In this document: positions 1-4,953 of the stretch, in pieces
How positions within the stretch are numbered: position 1 is the first letter of the stretch
Layout of the letters: every line of letters starts with the position of its first letter
Assembly (NCBI GenBank): GCA_013140465.1
Contig: JABFST010000070.1
Coordinates: 1-5,246 of the forward strand
Length of the DNA: 5,246 nucleotides
Direction of reading: 5' to 3'
Source: Methylococcaceae bacterium
GTDB lineage: Bacteria > Pseudomonadota > Gammaproteobacteria > Methylococcales > Methylomonadaceae
Translations under genes and position numbers: made by a program
Notes under the pieces: generated by a model
Databases searched by the model: none
Told to the model about the DNA's origin: nothing
What the model saw: only the letters and a program-made list of their open reading frames with translations

Positions 1-120
1 GACAATCTTGCCAGTTTCGGTGATGTAATCACTTAGTAAGTCAAGATCTTTATAATCAATTTGAGTGCCGCCTTCTGCGCTGAAACGGCAGAATTTTTTG
101 CGTCTGATGTTACGGGCCAT
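1..120 (-). CDS. rpsR: 30S ribosomal protein S18, N-terminal 40 residues (partial)
   Basis: S18 is a small primary protein of the 30S platform that binds 16S rRNA as a heterodimer with S6. Reading from the ATG at 120 to the window edge gives 40 residues starting [13 protein letters not shown] and continuing with an [10 protein letters not shown] segment, which is the characteristic basic N-terminus of bacterial S18 followed by its first conserved helix. The family is about 75 residues long, so roughly half the gene lies beyond the left edge. An AGGAAA ribosome binding site sits just upstream (126-131). The gene follows rpsF after only 31 bp, the standard S6-S18 order. No priB gene lies between them, unlike in Enterobacteria. 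Transcription is expected to come from the rpsF promoter. The assignment is secure; only the C-terminus is unseen. Confidence 0.96.
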   Translation of the reverse strand, partial: MARNIRRKKFCRFSAEGGTQIDYKDLDLLSDYITETGKIV

Positions 121-125
121 AATAA

Positions 126-131
126 TTTCCT
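126..131 (-). promoter_or_regulatory. Ribosome binding site of rpsR
   Basis: AGGAAA on the minus strand, 5 bases before the rpsR ATG, within the 31-bp gap after rpsF. It supports the ATG at 120 as the start. Confidence 0.6.
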
Positions 132-151
132 ACAATCCAAAGGTTAAAGTG

Positions 152-610
152 TTATTCAGCGGTGATGTCGTCAGCATCAAAATCAACGTCGTCCAAGTCG
201 AGGTCGTCGAGGTCGCCTGTTGCAGGGACCACAACCGCTTCTCTGGCAGCTGCGTCTTTGGCTCTGGATTCTTGCGCCCGGTTGTCTTCGGCAGTGGCGG
301 TGGCAATGGCAGATGGTGTGGTGATGGCGACTTTTTGCAACAAAGTCATGCTGCGCAAAATAGCGTCGTTAAAACGGAAGCTGGTTTCCAGCTCGTCCAA
401 GGTGGCTTGGTCGCATTCCACATTCATCAGCACATAATGCGCCTTATGGATTTTTTTGATAGGGTAGGCCAAGTGTCTACGGCCCCAATCTTCCAAACGG
501 TGGATAGTGCCAGCTGCGCCTTCAATAGTCGCACGGTAACGTTCAAGCATGGCTGGAACCTGGGCACTTTGGTCAGGATGTACTATAAAGACAATTTCAT
601 AATGTCGCAT
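152..610 (-). CDS. rpsF: 30S ribosomal protein S6 with acidic C-terminal tail
   Basis: S6 is a 30S platform protein that pairs with S18 on helices 22 and 23 of 16S rRNA. The start [15 protein letters not shown], the central [17 protein letters not shown] and [11 protein letters not shown] blocks, and the [10 protein letters not shown] segment (about residues 78-87) are the conserved S6 ferredoxin-like core, ending near residue 100. Total length is 152 residues against about 131 in E. coli. The extra part is an Ala-rich stretch (about 100-130) followed by a strongly acidic tail (residues 132-152, 11 Asp/Glu of 21, repeated D-L-D-D pattern). Acidic S6 tails are known in gammaproteobacteria, and E. 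coli S6 is glutamylated at its C-terminus by RimK; this tail ends in Ala-Glu. The ATG has a good AAAGGAA site. It is first in an rpsF-rpsR operon. Confidence 0.97.
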   Translation of the reverse strand: MRHYEIVFIVHPDQSAQVPAMLERYRATIEGAAGTIHRLEDWGRRHLAYPIKKIHKAHYVLMNVECDQATLDELETSFRFNDAILRSMTLLQKVAITTPSAIATATAEDNRAQESRAKDAAAREAVVVPATGDLDDLDLDDVDFDADDITAE

Positions 611-615
611 TATTT

Positions 616-622
616 TTCCTTT
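616..622 (-). promoter_or_regulatory. Ribosome binding site of rpsF
   Basis: AAAGGAA on the minus strand, 5 bases before the rpsF ATG. It lies immediately 3' of a hairpin (625-650), so folding of the leader could influence access to it. Confidence 0.65.
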
Positions 623-624
623 CG

Positions 625-681
625 GTTAAGCCTTCCCCCGCTGTCTTAACGGGAGTAAAGCAAGGAGGAGCGGGATGCTCC
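625..681 (-). promoter_or_regulatory. Structured rpsF leader, candidate S6:S18 autoregulatory site
   Basis: The transcribed leader of rpsF can form several stems, read on the minus strand. Stem A pairs GTTAAG (645-650) with CTTAAC (625-630), directly before the Shine-Dalgarno. Stem B pairs CTCCCG (650-655) with CGGGGG (635-640), including one G-U pair, and competes with stem A for the same bases. A separate hairpin GGAGC/GCTCC spans 667-681. Many bacteria carry an rpsF leader RNA that binds the S6:S18 complex through a CCG-containing element resembling 16S rRNA. This leader does contain a CCG next to stem A, but I could not align it to the published motif. The structures are seen; the regulatory role is inference. 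Confidence 0.4.
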
Positions 682-693
682 GTTGAACCGCCC

Positions 694-722
694 ATTATAA
701 AGGGTTTATTGCGCATTTAAAA
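694..722 (-). promoter_or_regulatory. Candidate promoter of the rpsF-rpsR operon
   Basis: A consensus -10 TATAAT lies at 694-699 on the minus strand. The best -35 region 17 bp further upstream (717-722, TTTTAA) is weak. Transcription would start near 687, giving a leader of about 77 bases before the rpsF ATG. It is the only good -10 in this gap facing rpsF. Confidence 0.5.
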
Positions 723-786
723 ACACTATTGCTGAAATAGCCGAGACATTTTGCATAAATGGGTGTTGAGCTTAAGAAGTTGGGGA

Positions 787-1016
787 TTGATTACACTGCA
801 TTTATTAGTACATTGGTAACCAGCCATTGCCGCTGGAGTGCAACGGCTTTAGACGTTGCCTTGTCGGCAATGAAACCGAGAAGAGCTGCAATACTCCACT
901 TAACTGTGGGCAGTGAACCCTTGCCCTGAGGAAGAGGTGGCTATGCGCGTAACTTCTTATTGGTTGTAGGCAGTAGCGGCAGACCTGCGAGGTTTTATAA
1001 ACCTCGCAGGTCTTTA
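787..1016 (+). ncRNA. Candidate structured small RNA unit (hypothetical)
   Basis: This gene-free stretch is dense in complementary segments. CATTGCCG (825-832) pairs with CGGCAATG (865-872), enclosing GCAACG (840-845) with CGTTGC (854-859). TGGAGT (834-839), inside the outer stem, is complementary to ACTCCA (893-898), a possible pseudoknot. GGGCA/TGCCC (908-926) and AAGAGGT/ACTTCTT (932-958, one G-U) follow, and the perfect palindrome 981-1013 closes the segment with a short TCTTTAT run. A weak plus-strand promoter-like pair, TTGATT (787-792) and TACATT (809-814) with 16-bp spacing, would start transcription near 820, where the stems begin. No known RNA family was recognised. It could instead be an eroded mobile-element end or several stacked repeats, and the strand is a guess. 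Confidence 0.25.
981..1013. repeat. Perfect palindrome, 15-bp arms, 3-bp centre
   Basis: AGACCTGCGAGGTTT (981-995) is followed by TAT and then its exact reverse complement (999-1013). It can be extended outward by AGCGGC (975-980) pairing with GTCGCT (1021-1026, one G-U) across a 7-base bulge. From memory, similar GACCTGCGAGGTTT palindromes occur as dispersed intergenic elements in several bacterial genomes, so a REP-like repeat is the likeliest identity. It could also end transcripts from either side, but its T-run is poor. Confidence 0.75.
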
Positions 1017-1146
1017 TCCTGTCGCTAATGAGACGTTGCAAAAATATAGCCTAATTTATTGTTTTATTAAGGTTTTGCTGCGCCAAGCCAAGCTACATTT
1101 GGCATAACTATTCAGAGCGACTTCTAATAAGTCAAATTTACCGTAG

Positions 1147-1192
1147 GCTGAGCGGAGTCGAAGCCGGTTTGTTCGCTTCGACTCCGCTCAGC
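1147..1192. repeat. Inverted repeat, 18-bp perfect arms
   Basis: GCTGAGCGGAGTCGAAGC (1147-1164) and its exact reverse complement (1175-1192) are separated by 10 bases. The right arm, with the CTTCGACTCCGCTCAGCG motif, runs directly into the first tandem unit. Motifs of this type are, from general knowledge, frequent dispersed intergenic repeats in diverse bacteria. It is the strongest hairpin downstream of the 1297-2025 esterase gene and could protect or end that transcript. Confidence 0.8.
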
Positions 1193-1263
1193 GAACGGCT
1201 GTTCCGCTCAGCGAACGGCTGTTGTGCTCAGCGAACGGCTGTTCCGCTCAGCGAACGGCTGTT
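1184..1263. repeat. Four tandem copies of a 20-bp unit
   Basis: The unit CCGCTCAGCGAACGGCTGTT occurs at 1184-1203, 1204-1223, 1224-1243 and 1244-1263. The third copy begins GTG instead of CCG; the rest is identical. The base after copy 4 again begins GTG, so the first two bases alternate between CC and GT. Each unit carries CAGC and GCTG around GAACG, a mini-hairpin. Near-identity of the copies suggests recent slippage or unequal exchange starting from the right arm of the 1147-1192 inverted repeat. Confidence 0.92.
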
Positions 1264-1296
1264 GTGCCCCGGATGCTGAATAGTTACCATTTGACA

Positions 1297-2025
1297 TTAA
1301 ATATAAATCCCCGCCATGCGCCGCCAATAATAGCCGCTGTGCGCACGTTCGTCCCAGCGCACCAGTTGGTGGTGTATGCCTTTTTTGGACAAGATGGTGC
1401 TTAATTCTTCATTGTTGTGCAAAAACGGATCTTCTTTGCCGATGACTAAGGTGATGTCCATTGCGCGTAAATGCTTTAGGCGATCGGGGCATTCCAAGCC
1501 GGGCAAAAAGTGGCTGGGGGTATGGAAGTAAATGTCCTCGTTATAAAAACCGTCGAACAGGTCGTTAAAGCTTTCTACGCTTAAGGTTAAGTCATAACGC
1601 CCCGAAAATGCCGCCAGTTTTTTAAATAGCTGGGGATGGCGGAAAGCAATATTCGCCGCGTGGAATGCGCCTAAACTCAAGCCGTGCGAGATCACACAAT
1701 TATGTGGGTTTTTTTTGTGCATAAACGGCATGACTTCGTGCAGGATGTAGGCTTCAAAATCATTATGCCTTTGGATGCGCCCTGCCGGATGCGCCCAGTG
1801 GCAATAAAAGCTTTCAGCATCAATGCTGTCTACGCAATATAGCTGCAACCAGCCCTGTTCAATTTTGTGTTTTAACACGCCCACCATGTTGAGTTTTTCG
1901 TATTCATAAAAACGCCCGAAGCGGGTGGGAAATACCAGCACTTTTGCGCCCGCATGACCGAACACCAATAATTCCATATCACGTTGCAAATGCTGGCTCC
2001 ACCATTTGTGGTATTCACGGTTCAT
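1297..2025 (-). CDS. Alpha/beta-hydrolase, COG4947-type esterase
   Basis: A 242-residue cytoplasmic hydrolase with no signal peptide or membrane segment. The start MNREYHKWWSQHLQRDMELL and the VLVFPTRFGRFYEYE block (about 29-43) match the putative esterases grouped as COG4947, related to the esterase D fold. A nucleophile elbow G-L-S-L-G places the catalytic Ser at 117. Asp199 in VIGKEDP and His229 in RAHS are in the right order and spacing to complete a Ser-Asp-His triad. The natural substrate of this family is not established. The ATG is preceded by an AGGAGA site (2031-2036) and follows the stop of another hydrolase gene by 18 bp, so the two are presumably one operon. The stop codon lies 10 bp from a repeat block that may form the mRNA 3' end. 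Confidence 0.85.
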   Translation of the reverse strand: MNREYHKWWSQHLQRDMELLVFGHAGAKVLVFPTRFGRFYEYEKLNMVGVLKHKIEQGWLQLYCVDSIDAESFYCHWAHPAGRIQRHNDFEAYILHEVMPFMHKKNPHNCVISHGLSLGAFHAANIAFRHPQLFKKLAAFSGRYDLTLSVESFNDLFDGFYNEDIYFHTPSHFLPGLECPDRLKHLRAMDITLVIGKEDPFLHNNEELSTILSKKGIHHQLVRWDERAHSGYYWRRMAGIYI

Positions 2026-2030
2026 GCGGG

Positions 2031-2036
2031 TCTCCT
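2031..2036 (-). promoter_or_regulatory. Ribosome binding site of the COG4947-type esterase
   Basis: AGGAGA on the minus strand, 5 bases before the ATG at 2025 and inside the 18-bp gap between the two hydrolase genes. It fixes the start and indicates independent initiation rather than strict coupling. Confidence 0.65.
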
Positions 2037-2043
2037 GCTGTGG

Positions 2044-3036
2044 TCAGTCTGGGGTGTCGTCGCTAAGTGAGGCGAAAAAAACCGTAAGTTGGTTGCTAAG
2101 TTCATGTTCTTGTTGTGCTTGGTTGGGGTAGTTGGAATGGCCCGCATCGAGGATAAGGAGTTTTTTGTCGCCAGCGATGGCGTTGTAAATGGCAAACTGC
2201 CCAGGTGGTGTGACGCATGGGTCAAACAGGGCGCAAGCACAGTGCATCGGAATCGTGATGCGCTTGGCGGCGAGGGCTGCATCAAAATAGCGCAATACCG
2301 ATAAGGTGGCTTTTTTATGGTGGCGGTAATAGTGCTGCACGCTGTGCGCACTGCCATTGCTGGCTAGGCGCAAGCGCAAGGGTTGGTGGCCAAAGGTCGG
2401 AATATTAAGATGGCCTTTGCGGATGCGCGATTCCCATGCCAACGCCAAAGCACCTATGCCGCCGCCAAAACTGATGCCCAAATAACCCAAACGGCCTTGG
2501 GTTTCGGGATATAAGCTTAATAGCGCACTGGTCGCCAACCACACGTCTTCTACGCAACCGCCCAAGATATAACGGTGTTTGTCGTTAATGTCGTGCAGGA
2601 CATGCCAGTAAGGTTCGGTCGAAATCGGTGCGCGTTTGCTTAACGCCAGCCCCCGAAAACAAGGGAACAGTAAGGCGGCATCGGTGAACGGCAAGTGCAT
2701 ATCCGGGCCATCGCGCCCGCCATAACCATGCCCGACGATAAAGCCGCGCTTGACGGTGCCGGACACGGGTACGGTCAACCAGCCGCGTATCGGAAACTCA
2801 TGGGTGGACGTGTAGCGGATCTCAAAAATTTTCCTCCCGTCCTTGTTGTCGTGAATCAGCCTGAGCTGGGGGCGCGGATCTACGCGAATGGCTTGTTGGT
2901 AGCGCGTTTGCCAAAAAGCATCAAAATCTTTGGGTTCATGGGGTGGCTTGATTGCCAGCAATTGCTTTAGGGTATAACCGTAAGTCGGGTCAAACGAATA
3001 GACGGCATCCACCACACAAGTGTTGTCATCAGACAT
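2044..3036 (-). CDS. Acetyl xylan esterase / cephalosporin-C deacetylase family hydrolase
   Basis: A 330-residue alpha/beta-hydrolase of the AXE1 family (carbohydrate esterase family 7-like), whose characterised members remove acetyl groups from xylo-oligosaccharides and cephalosporin C and are usually near 320 residues. The N-terminal PPHEPKDFDAFWQ segment (about 31-43) matches the family's P-x-DFD-x-FW entry motif. HGYGGRDG (103-110) provides the oxyanion strand-loop, G-I-S-F-G-G places the nucleophile Ser at 189, Asp272 lies in LFDPCVTPP, the position of the family's D-x-x-x-PP motif, and His300 in DAGHSNYP completes the triad. No signal peptide is seen, so it probably acts in the cytoplasm on imported small acetylated substrates. 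GAGGAAA precedes the ATG. The match to the family is clear, but substrate and physiological role are not visible. Confidence 0.85.
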   Translation of the reverse strand: MSDDNTCVVDAVYSFDPTYGYTLKQLLAIKPPHEPKDFDAFWQTRYQQAIRVDPRPQLRLIHDNKDGRKIFEIRYTSTHEFPIRGWLTVPVSGTVKRGFIVGHGYGGRDGPDMHLPFTDAALLFPCFRGLALSKRAPISTEPYWHVLHDINDKHRYILGGCVEDVWLATSALLSLYPETQGRLGYLGISFGGGIGALALAWESRIRKGHLNIPTFGHQPLRLRLASNGSAHSVQHYYRHHKKATLSVLRYFDAALAAKRITIPMHCACALFDPCVTPPGQFAIYNAIAGDKKLLILDAGHSNYPNQAQQEHELSNQLTVFFASLSDDTPD

Positions 3037-3081
3037 GGGTTTCCTCGGGTTGATAAGGTGGCTATTTATAACAGCGGGTTA

Positions 3082-3098
3082 TTACAGGAATATTGTAA
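3082..3098. promoter_or_regulatory. Short inverted repeat TTACA-n7-TGTAA upstream of the hydrolase pair
   Basis: TTACA (3082-3086) and TGTAA (3094-3098) lie about 46 bp before the 3036 start, next to AT-rich sequence with TATAAA (3065-3070, minus strand). This is where an operator would be expected, but 5-bp arms are easily met by chance and no convincing -35/-10 pair was found, so it is only a suggestion. Confidence 0.18.
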
Positions 3099-3175
3099 CA
3101 ATTTGGGATGCGATCGGGATAGTGTGGTGGGTGTTATGGCTGTGTTGCGGTAATTAGGCAGGGCAGGATACCTAT

Positions 3176-3201
3176 TGTAGGGGCGGATAGCCGACCCTAC
3201 A
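3176..3201. repeat. Hairpin repeat after bepA
   Basis: TGTAGGG (3176-3182) pairs with CCCTACA (3195-3201). Inside, CGG (3184-3186) pairs with CCG (3191-3193) around ATAG, leaving one G-A mismatch. It begins 10 bp past the bepA stop codon. There is no T-run on the bepA side, so it looks more like a dispersed palindromic repeat that stabilises mRNA ends than a standard Rho-independent terminator. Confidence 0.55.
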
Positions 3202-3211
3202 GGGAGATCGT

Positions 3212-4666
3212 TTAACGGTTGCGGCGGGCTTGTTGTTCTTGGTCTACAAAAAAAGCCAAGCGTTGGCTTAGGATGGACGACAGCTGAAAATTGAGTCCGG
3301 GCGATTCTTGTGCCAGCCGGATTTGTAGAATCGCGTCGTTGTTTTGCCCGATAGCGTAATAATATTCGGCAAGATAGCGGTGCGATTCGGCGGCTTGGTT
3401 GAGATTGCCATAAGCTTCTGCGAGCAATTGCCAATAACGCGGTAATGGTTGTTTGGAGATGTCGAGTGACAGCAGGTTTTGCCGGGCTTGTTCGGGCTTG
3501 CCGGCTTTTAATAAGGAGGTGATGTACTCCAGTTTGACGGCATTGTTGTCAGGGAATTTTTCCGCCAATTTTTGGTAACGCTGCAAGGCCAGCGCATAGT
3601 TGTGCGCTTCTAAAGCGGTGCGTGCCAAGCCATTGGCGTATTGGAATTGGTTGGGATAAGTGCGGGCCAAGTTTTGGAAAATGCCTTCCGCTTCGGGATA
3701 TTTTTGACCGCTCAGGGCCAGTAAGCCTAGGCCATATTGGGCGACGCTGCGCTGTTCCGTCGTGCCTTGGGTCAGGCGGGACTGAAAATAGCGGCGCGTT
3801 TGCAGCGGATCGGTGTCGGTCAGCACGCGCAGCTTGGCTTTGGTGAGCTGGTAGCCCAAAGAATCGGGGTATTGTTTATAAGGATAGGTTTCGGCACGCC
3901 CGCGCGTGTCGGAAATACGCGATGCGGTAACCGGGTGGGTGCGTAAAAATTCCGGCACGGCCTGACCGTAATAACGCGTGGATTGTTGCAGCCGTTCAAA
4001 AAAGGTAGGCATACTGCGCGGGTCAAATTCCGAACCCGCCAAGGTTTGCATACCCACCCGATCGGCTTCTTCTTCGTTTTCGCGCGTAAAATCAATCTGA
4101 AACTGTACGCTGCCCGCTTGAATCGCGATGATAGCCGCTTGCCCCAATGCGGGTGCTTGCGTACCTAAAAGGATAGCCCCTAAAGTGGCGGCAAGGGTAG
4201 GAATAGACAGCCGCCCTTGGGCTTCGGCGGCGCGGAACAAATGCCGTTGGGTGATATGGGCGATTTCGTGTCCCATGACTGAAGCCAGTTCGCTTTCCGC
4301 TTCGGTCATTAAGATCAGCCCCGAATTAACCCCGATATAGCCACCCGGGCCGGCAAAAGCGTTGATGTCATTTTCCATGACTACAAAAAAATGAAACGGG
4401 TGGCCGGGCGCATCACTGTTGGCAGCTAGTTTTTGGCCGACGGATTGGATGTATTCCTGTATTTCAGCGTCTTCATTAATCGTGCTTTGGGTATGCAAAT
4501 ACCTAAAAAACGCTTCACCAAATTCTTTTTCTTCAGCGGGTGTAATCAGCGTACCCGATGAGTCGCCCATATCGGGTAACTCAATTTTCAGGGTTTCAAC
4601 TGCCTCCGGCAGGGCAGGGTATAGGGCTAGGCTTAATGCCAAGGCAAGGGCGGCGGGTTTGGACAT
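3212..4666 (-). CDS. bepA: Periplasmic M48 Zn-metalloprotease/chaperone with TPR domain, BepA (YfgC) family
   Basis: BepA works in the periplasm on outer-membrane quality control: it helps mature LptD and degrades stalled LptD or BamA. The 484-residue length matches E. coli BepA (487). A hydrophobic N-terminal signal peptide spans about residues 1-22 (AlaLeu repeats, Pro-Glu-Ala before the mature part). The M48 domain has the H-E-I-A-H zinc motif (His133, Glu134, His137) and Glu198 in the ENEEEAD segment as third ligand. NAFAGPGGYIGVNSGLI (about 102-118) is the conserved substrate-edge segment, and His244 in RTHPVT corresponds to the E. coli His246 regulatory switch. TPR-like helices fill about 300-450. 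An in-frame TAA precedes the ATG with no other start between; the Shine-Dalgarno is poor. All active-site residues are present, so the enzyme should be active. Confidence 0.93.
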   Translation of the reverse strand: MSKPAALALALSLALYPALPEAVETLKIELPDMGDSSGTLITPAEEKEFGEAFFRYLHTQSTINEDAEIQEYIQSVGQKLAANSDAPGHPFHFFVVMENDINAFAGPGGYIGVNSGLILMTEAESELASVMGHEIAHITQRHLFRAAEAQGRLSIPTLAATLGAILLGTQAPALGQAAIIAIQAGSVQFQIDFTRENEEEADRVGMQTLAGSEFDPRSMPTFFERLQQSTRYYGQAVPEFLRTHPVTASRISDTRGRAETYPYKQYPDSLGYQLTKAKLRVLTDTDPLQTRRYFQSRLTQGTTEQRSVAQYGLGLLALSGQKYPEAEGIFQNLARTYPNQFQYANGLARTALEAHNYALALQRYQKLAEKFPDNNAVKLEYITSLLKAGKPEQARQNLLSLDISKQPLPRYWQLLAEAYGNLNQAAESHRYLAEYYYAIGQNNDAILQIRLAQESPGLNFQLSSILSQRLAFFVDQEQQARRNR

Positions 4667-4736
4667 GGATTTAAGGTGTGGGTGGAATGTGACTAAGATT
4701 TATGCGGGGTTAGGCGGTTGGTGTGGGTGATGTCTT

Positions 4737-4742
4737 ATTATA
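4737..4742 (-). promoter_or_regulatory. Candidate -10 element of the bepA promoter
   Basis: A consensus TATAAT on the minus strand, about 70 bp before the bepA ATG. No good -35 is found at 17-18 bp (around 4760-4766, TCACTA-like), so the promoter may need an activator or another sigma factor. It lies between bepA and the hairpin cluster that follows trmL, consistent with bepA having its own transcript. Confidence 0.4.
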
Positions 4743-4774
4743 AAGTAGAAATATCTGAGTTAGTGAGAAGGTAG

Positions 4775-4830
4775 GGGGAGATCTCTCTCCCCAGCCCTCT
4801 CCCTGAGGGAGAGGGGGGTGTTTTCGCCCC
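4775..4830. repeat. Cluster of three adjacent hairpins between trmL and bepA
   Basis: Three stems lie side by side: GGGGAGA (4775-4781) with TCTCCCC (4786-4792); CCCTCTCCC (4795-4803) with GGGAGAGGG (4807-4815) around TGA; and GGGGTG (4815-4820) with CGCCCC (4825-4830) around TTTT, with one G-U pair. The middle element, with its CCAGCCCTCTCCC flank, resembles a very common dispersed intergenic palindrome known from many bacterial genomes. Placed 124 bp after the trmL stop, the cluster may also act as a transcript end, though no strong T-run follows on the minus strand. Confidence 0.7.
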
Positions 4831-4953
4831 GATTATTTGGCTCATTGGGTCATAAGAAAGGCTAAAAAGTTCATTTATCAACTCAGCAGATTGTTTTTAC
4901 CAATGGCTGCTATTAACGCATCACGAAATAGCCCTGTGTTGGCATTTGTAGCA

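Larger units (their letters stand above)
1105..1286. repeat. MITE-like repeat block bounded by 11-bp inverted repeats
   Basis: TAACTATTCAG (1105-1115) and its exact reverse complement CTGAATAGTTA (1276-1286) flank a 160-bp interior made almost entirely of repeats: an 18-bp-arm hairpin and four 20-bp tandem units. A 6-bp direct repeat, CATTTG, lies just outside each end (1096-1101 and 1288-1293), but not flush with the inverted repeats, so it is weak evidence of a target duplication. The block ends 10 bp past the stop codon of the upstream esterase gene. No transposase is present, so if mobile it depends on an element elsewhere. Confidence 0.4.

Noticed and set aside
162..437. Plus-strand frames antisense to rpsF (65-649 and 162-437)
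   Set aside because: They mirror the rpsF coding strand and its acidic repeat; they have no ribosome site and no family match.
809..913. Plus-strand frame, tested as a remnant of an IS200/IS605 tnpB end
   Set aside because: The 35-codon frame is bounded by stops, lacks the TnpB zinc-finger cysteines or catalytic motifs, and further stops lie immediately upstream. The idea rests only on general resemblance of a structured end.
851..1039. Direct repeat AGACGTTGC at 851-859 and 1031-1039, considered as an attachment or target duplication
   Set aside because: A 9-base match in a region of this size is expected by chance about once in a few tries, and the flanks do not agree.
805..1041. Minus-strand open frame of 78 codons in the gap before rpsF
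   Set aside because: It runs through the perfect palindrome and nested stems, has no recognised domain, and its product looks like translated repeat sequence. I do not call it a gene.
1184..1263. Possible CRISPR array
   Set aside because: The 20-bp units are directly adjacent with no unique spacers, and no cas genes are present.
2022..2357. Additional frame over the end of the AXE1-type gene
   Set aside because: It is a shadow of the clearly conserved hydrolase frame, with low-complexity Thr/Pro content.
3066..3434. Minus-strand frame overlapping the bepA 3' end
   Set aside because: The bepA frame covers the same DNA with conserved TPR sequence; this frame has no recognisable domain.
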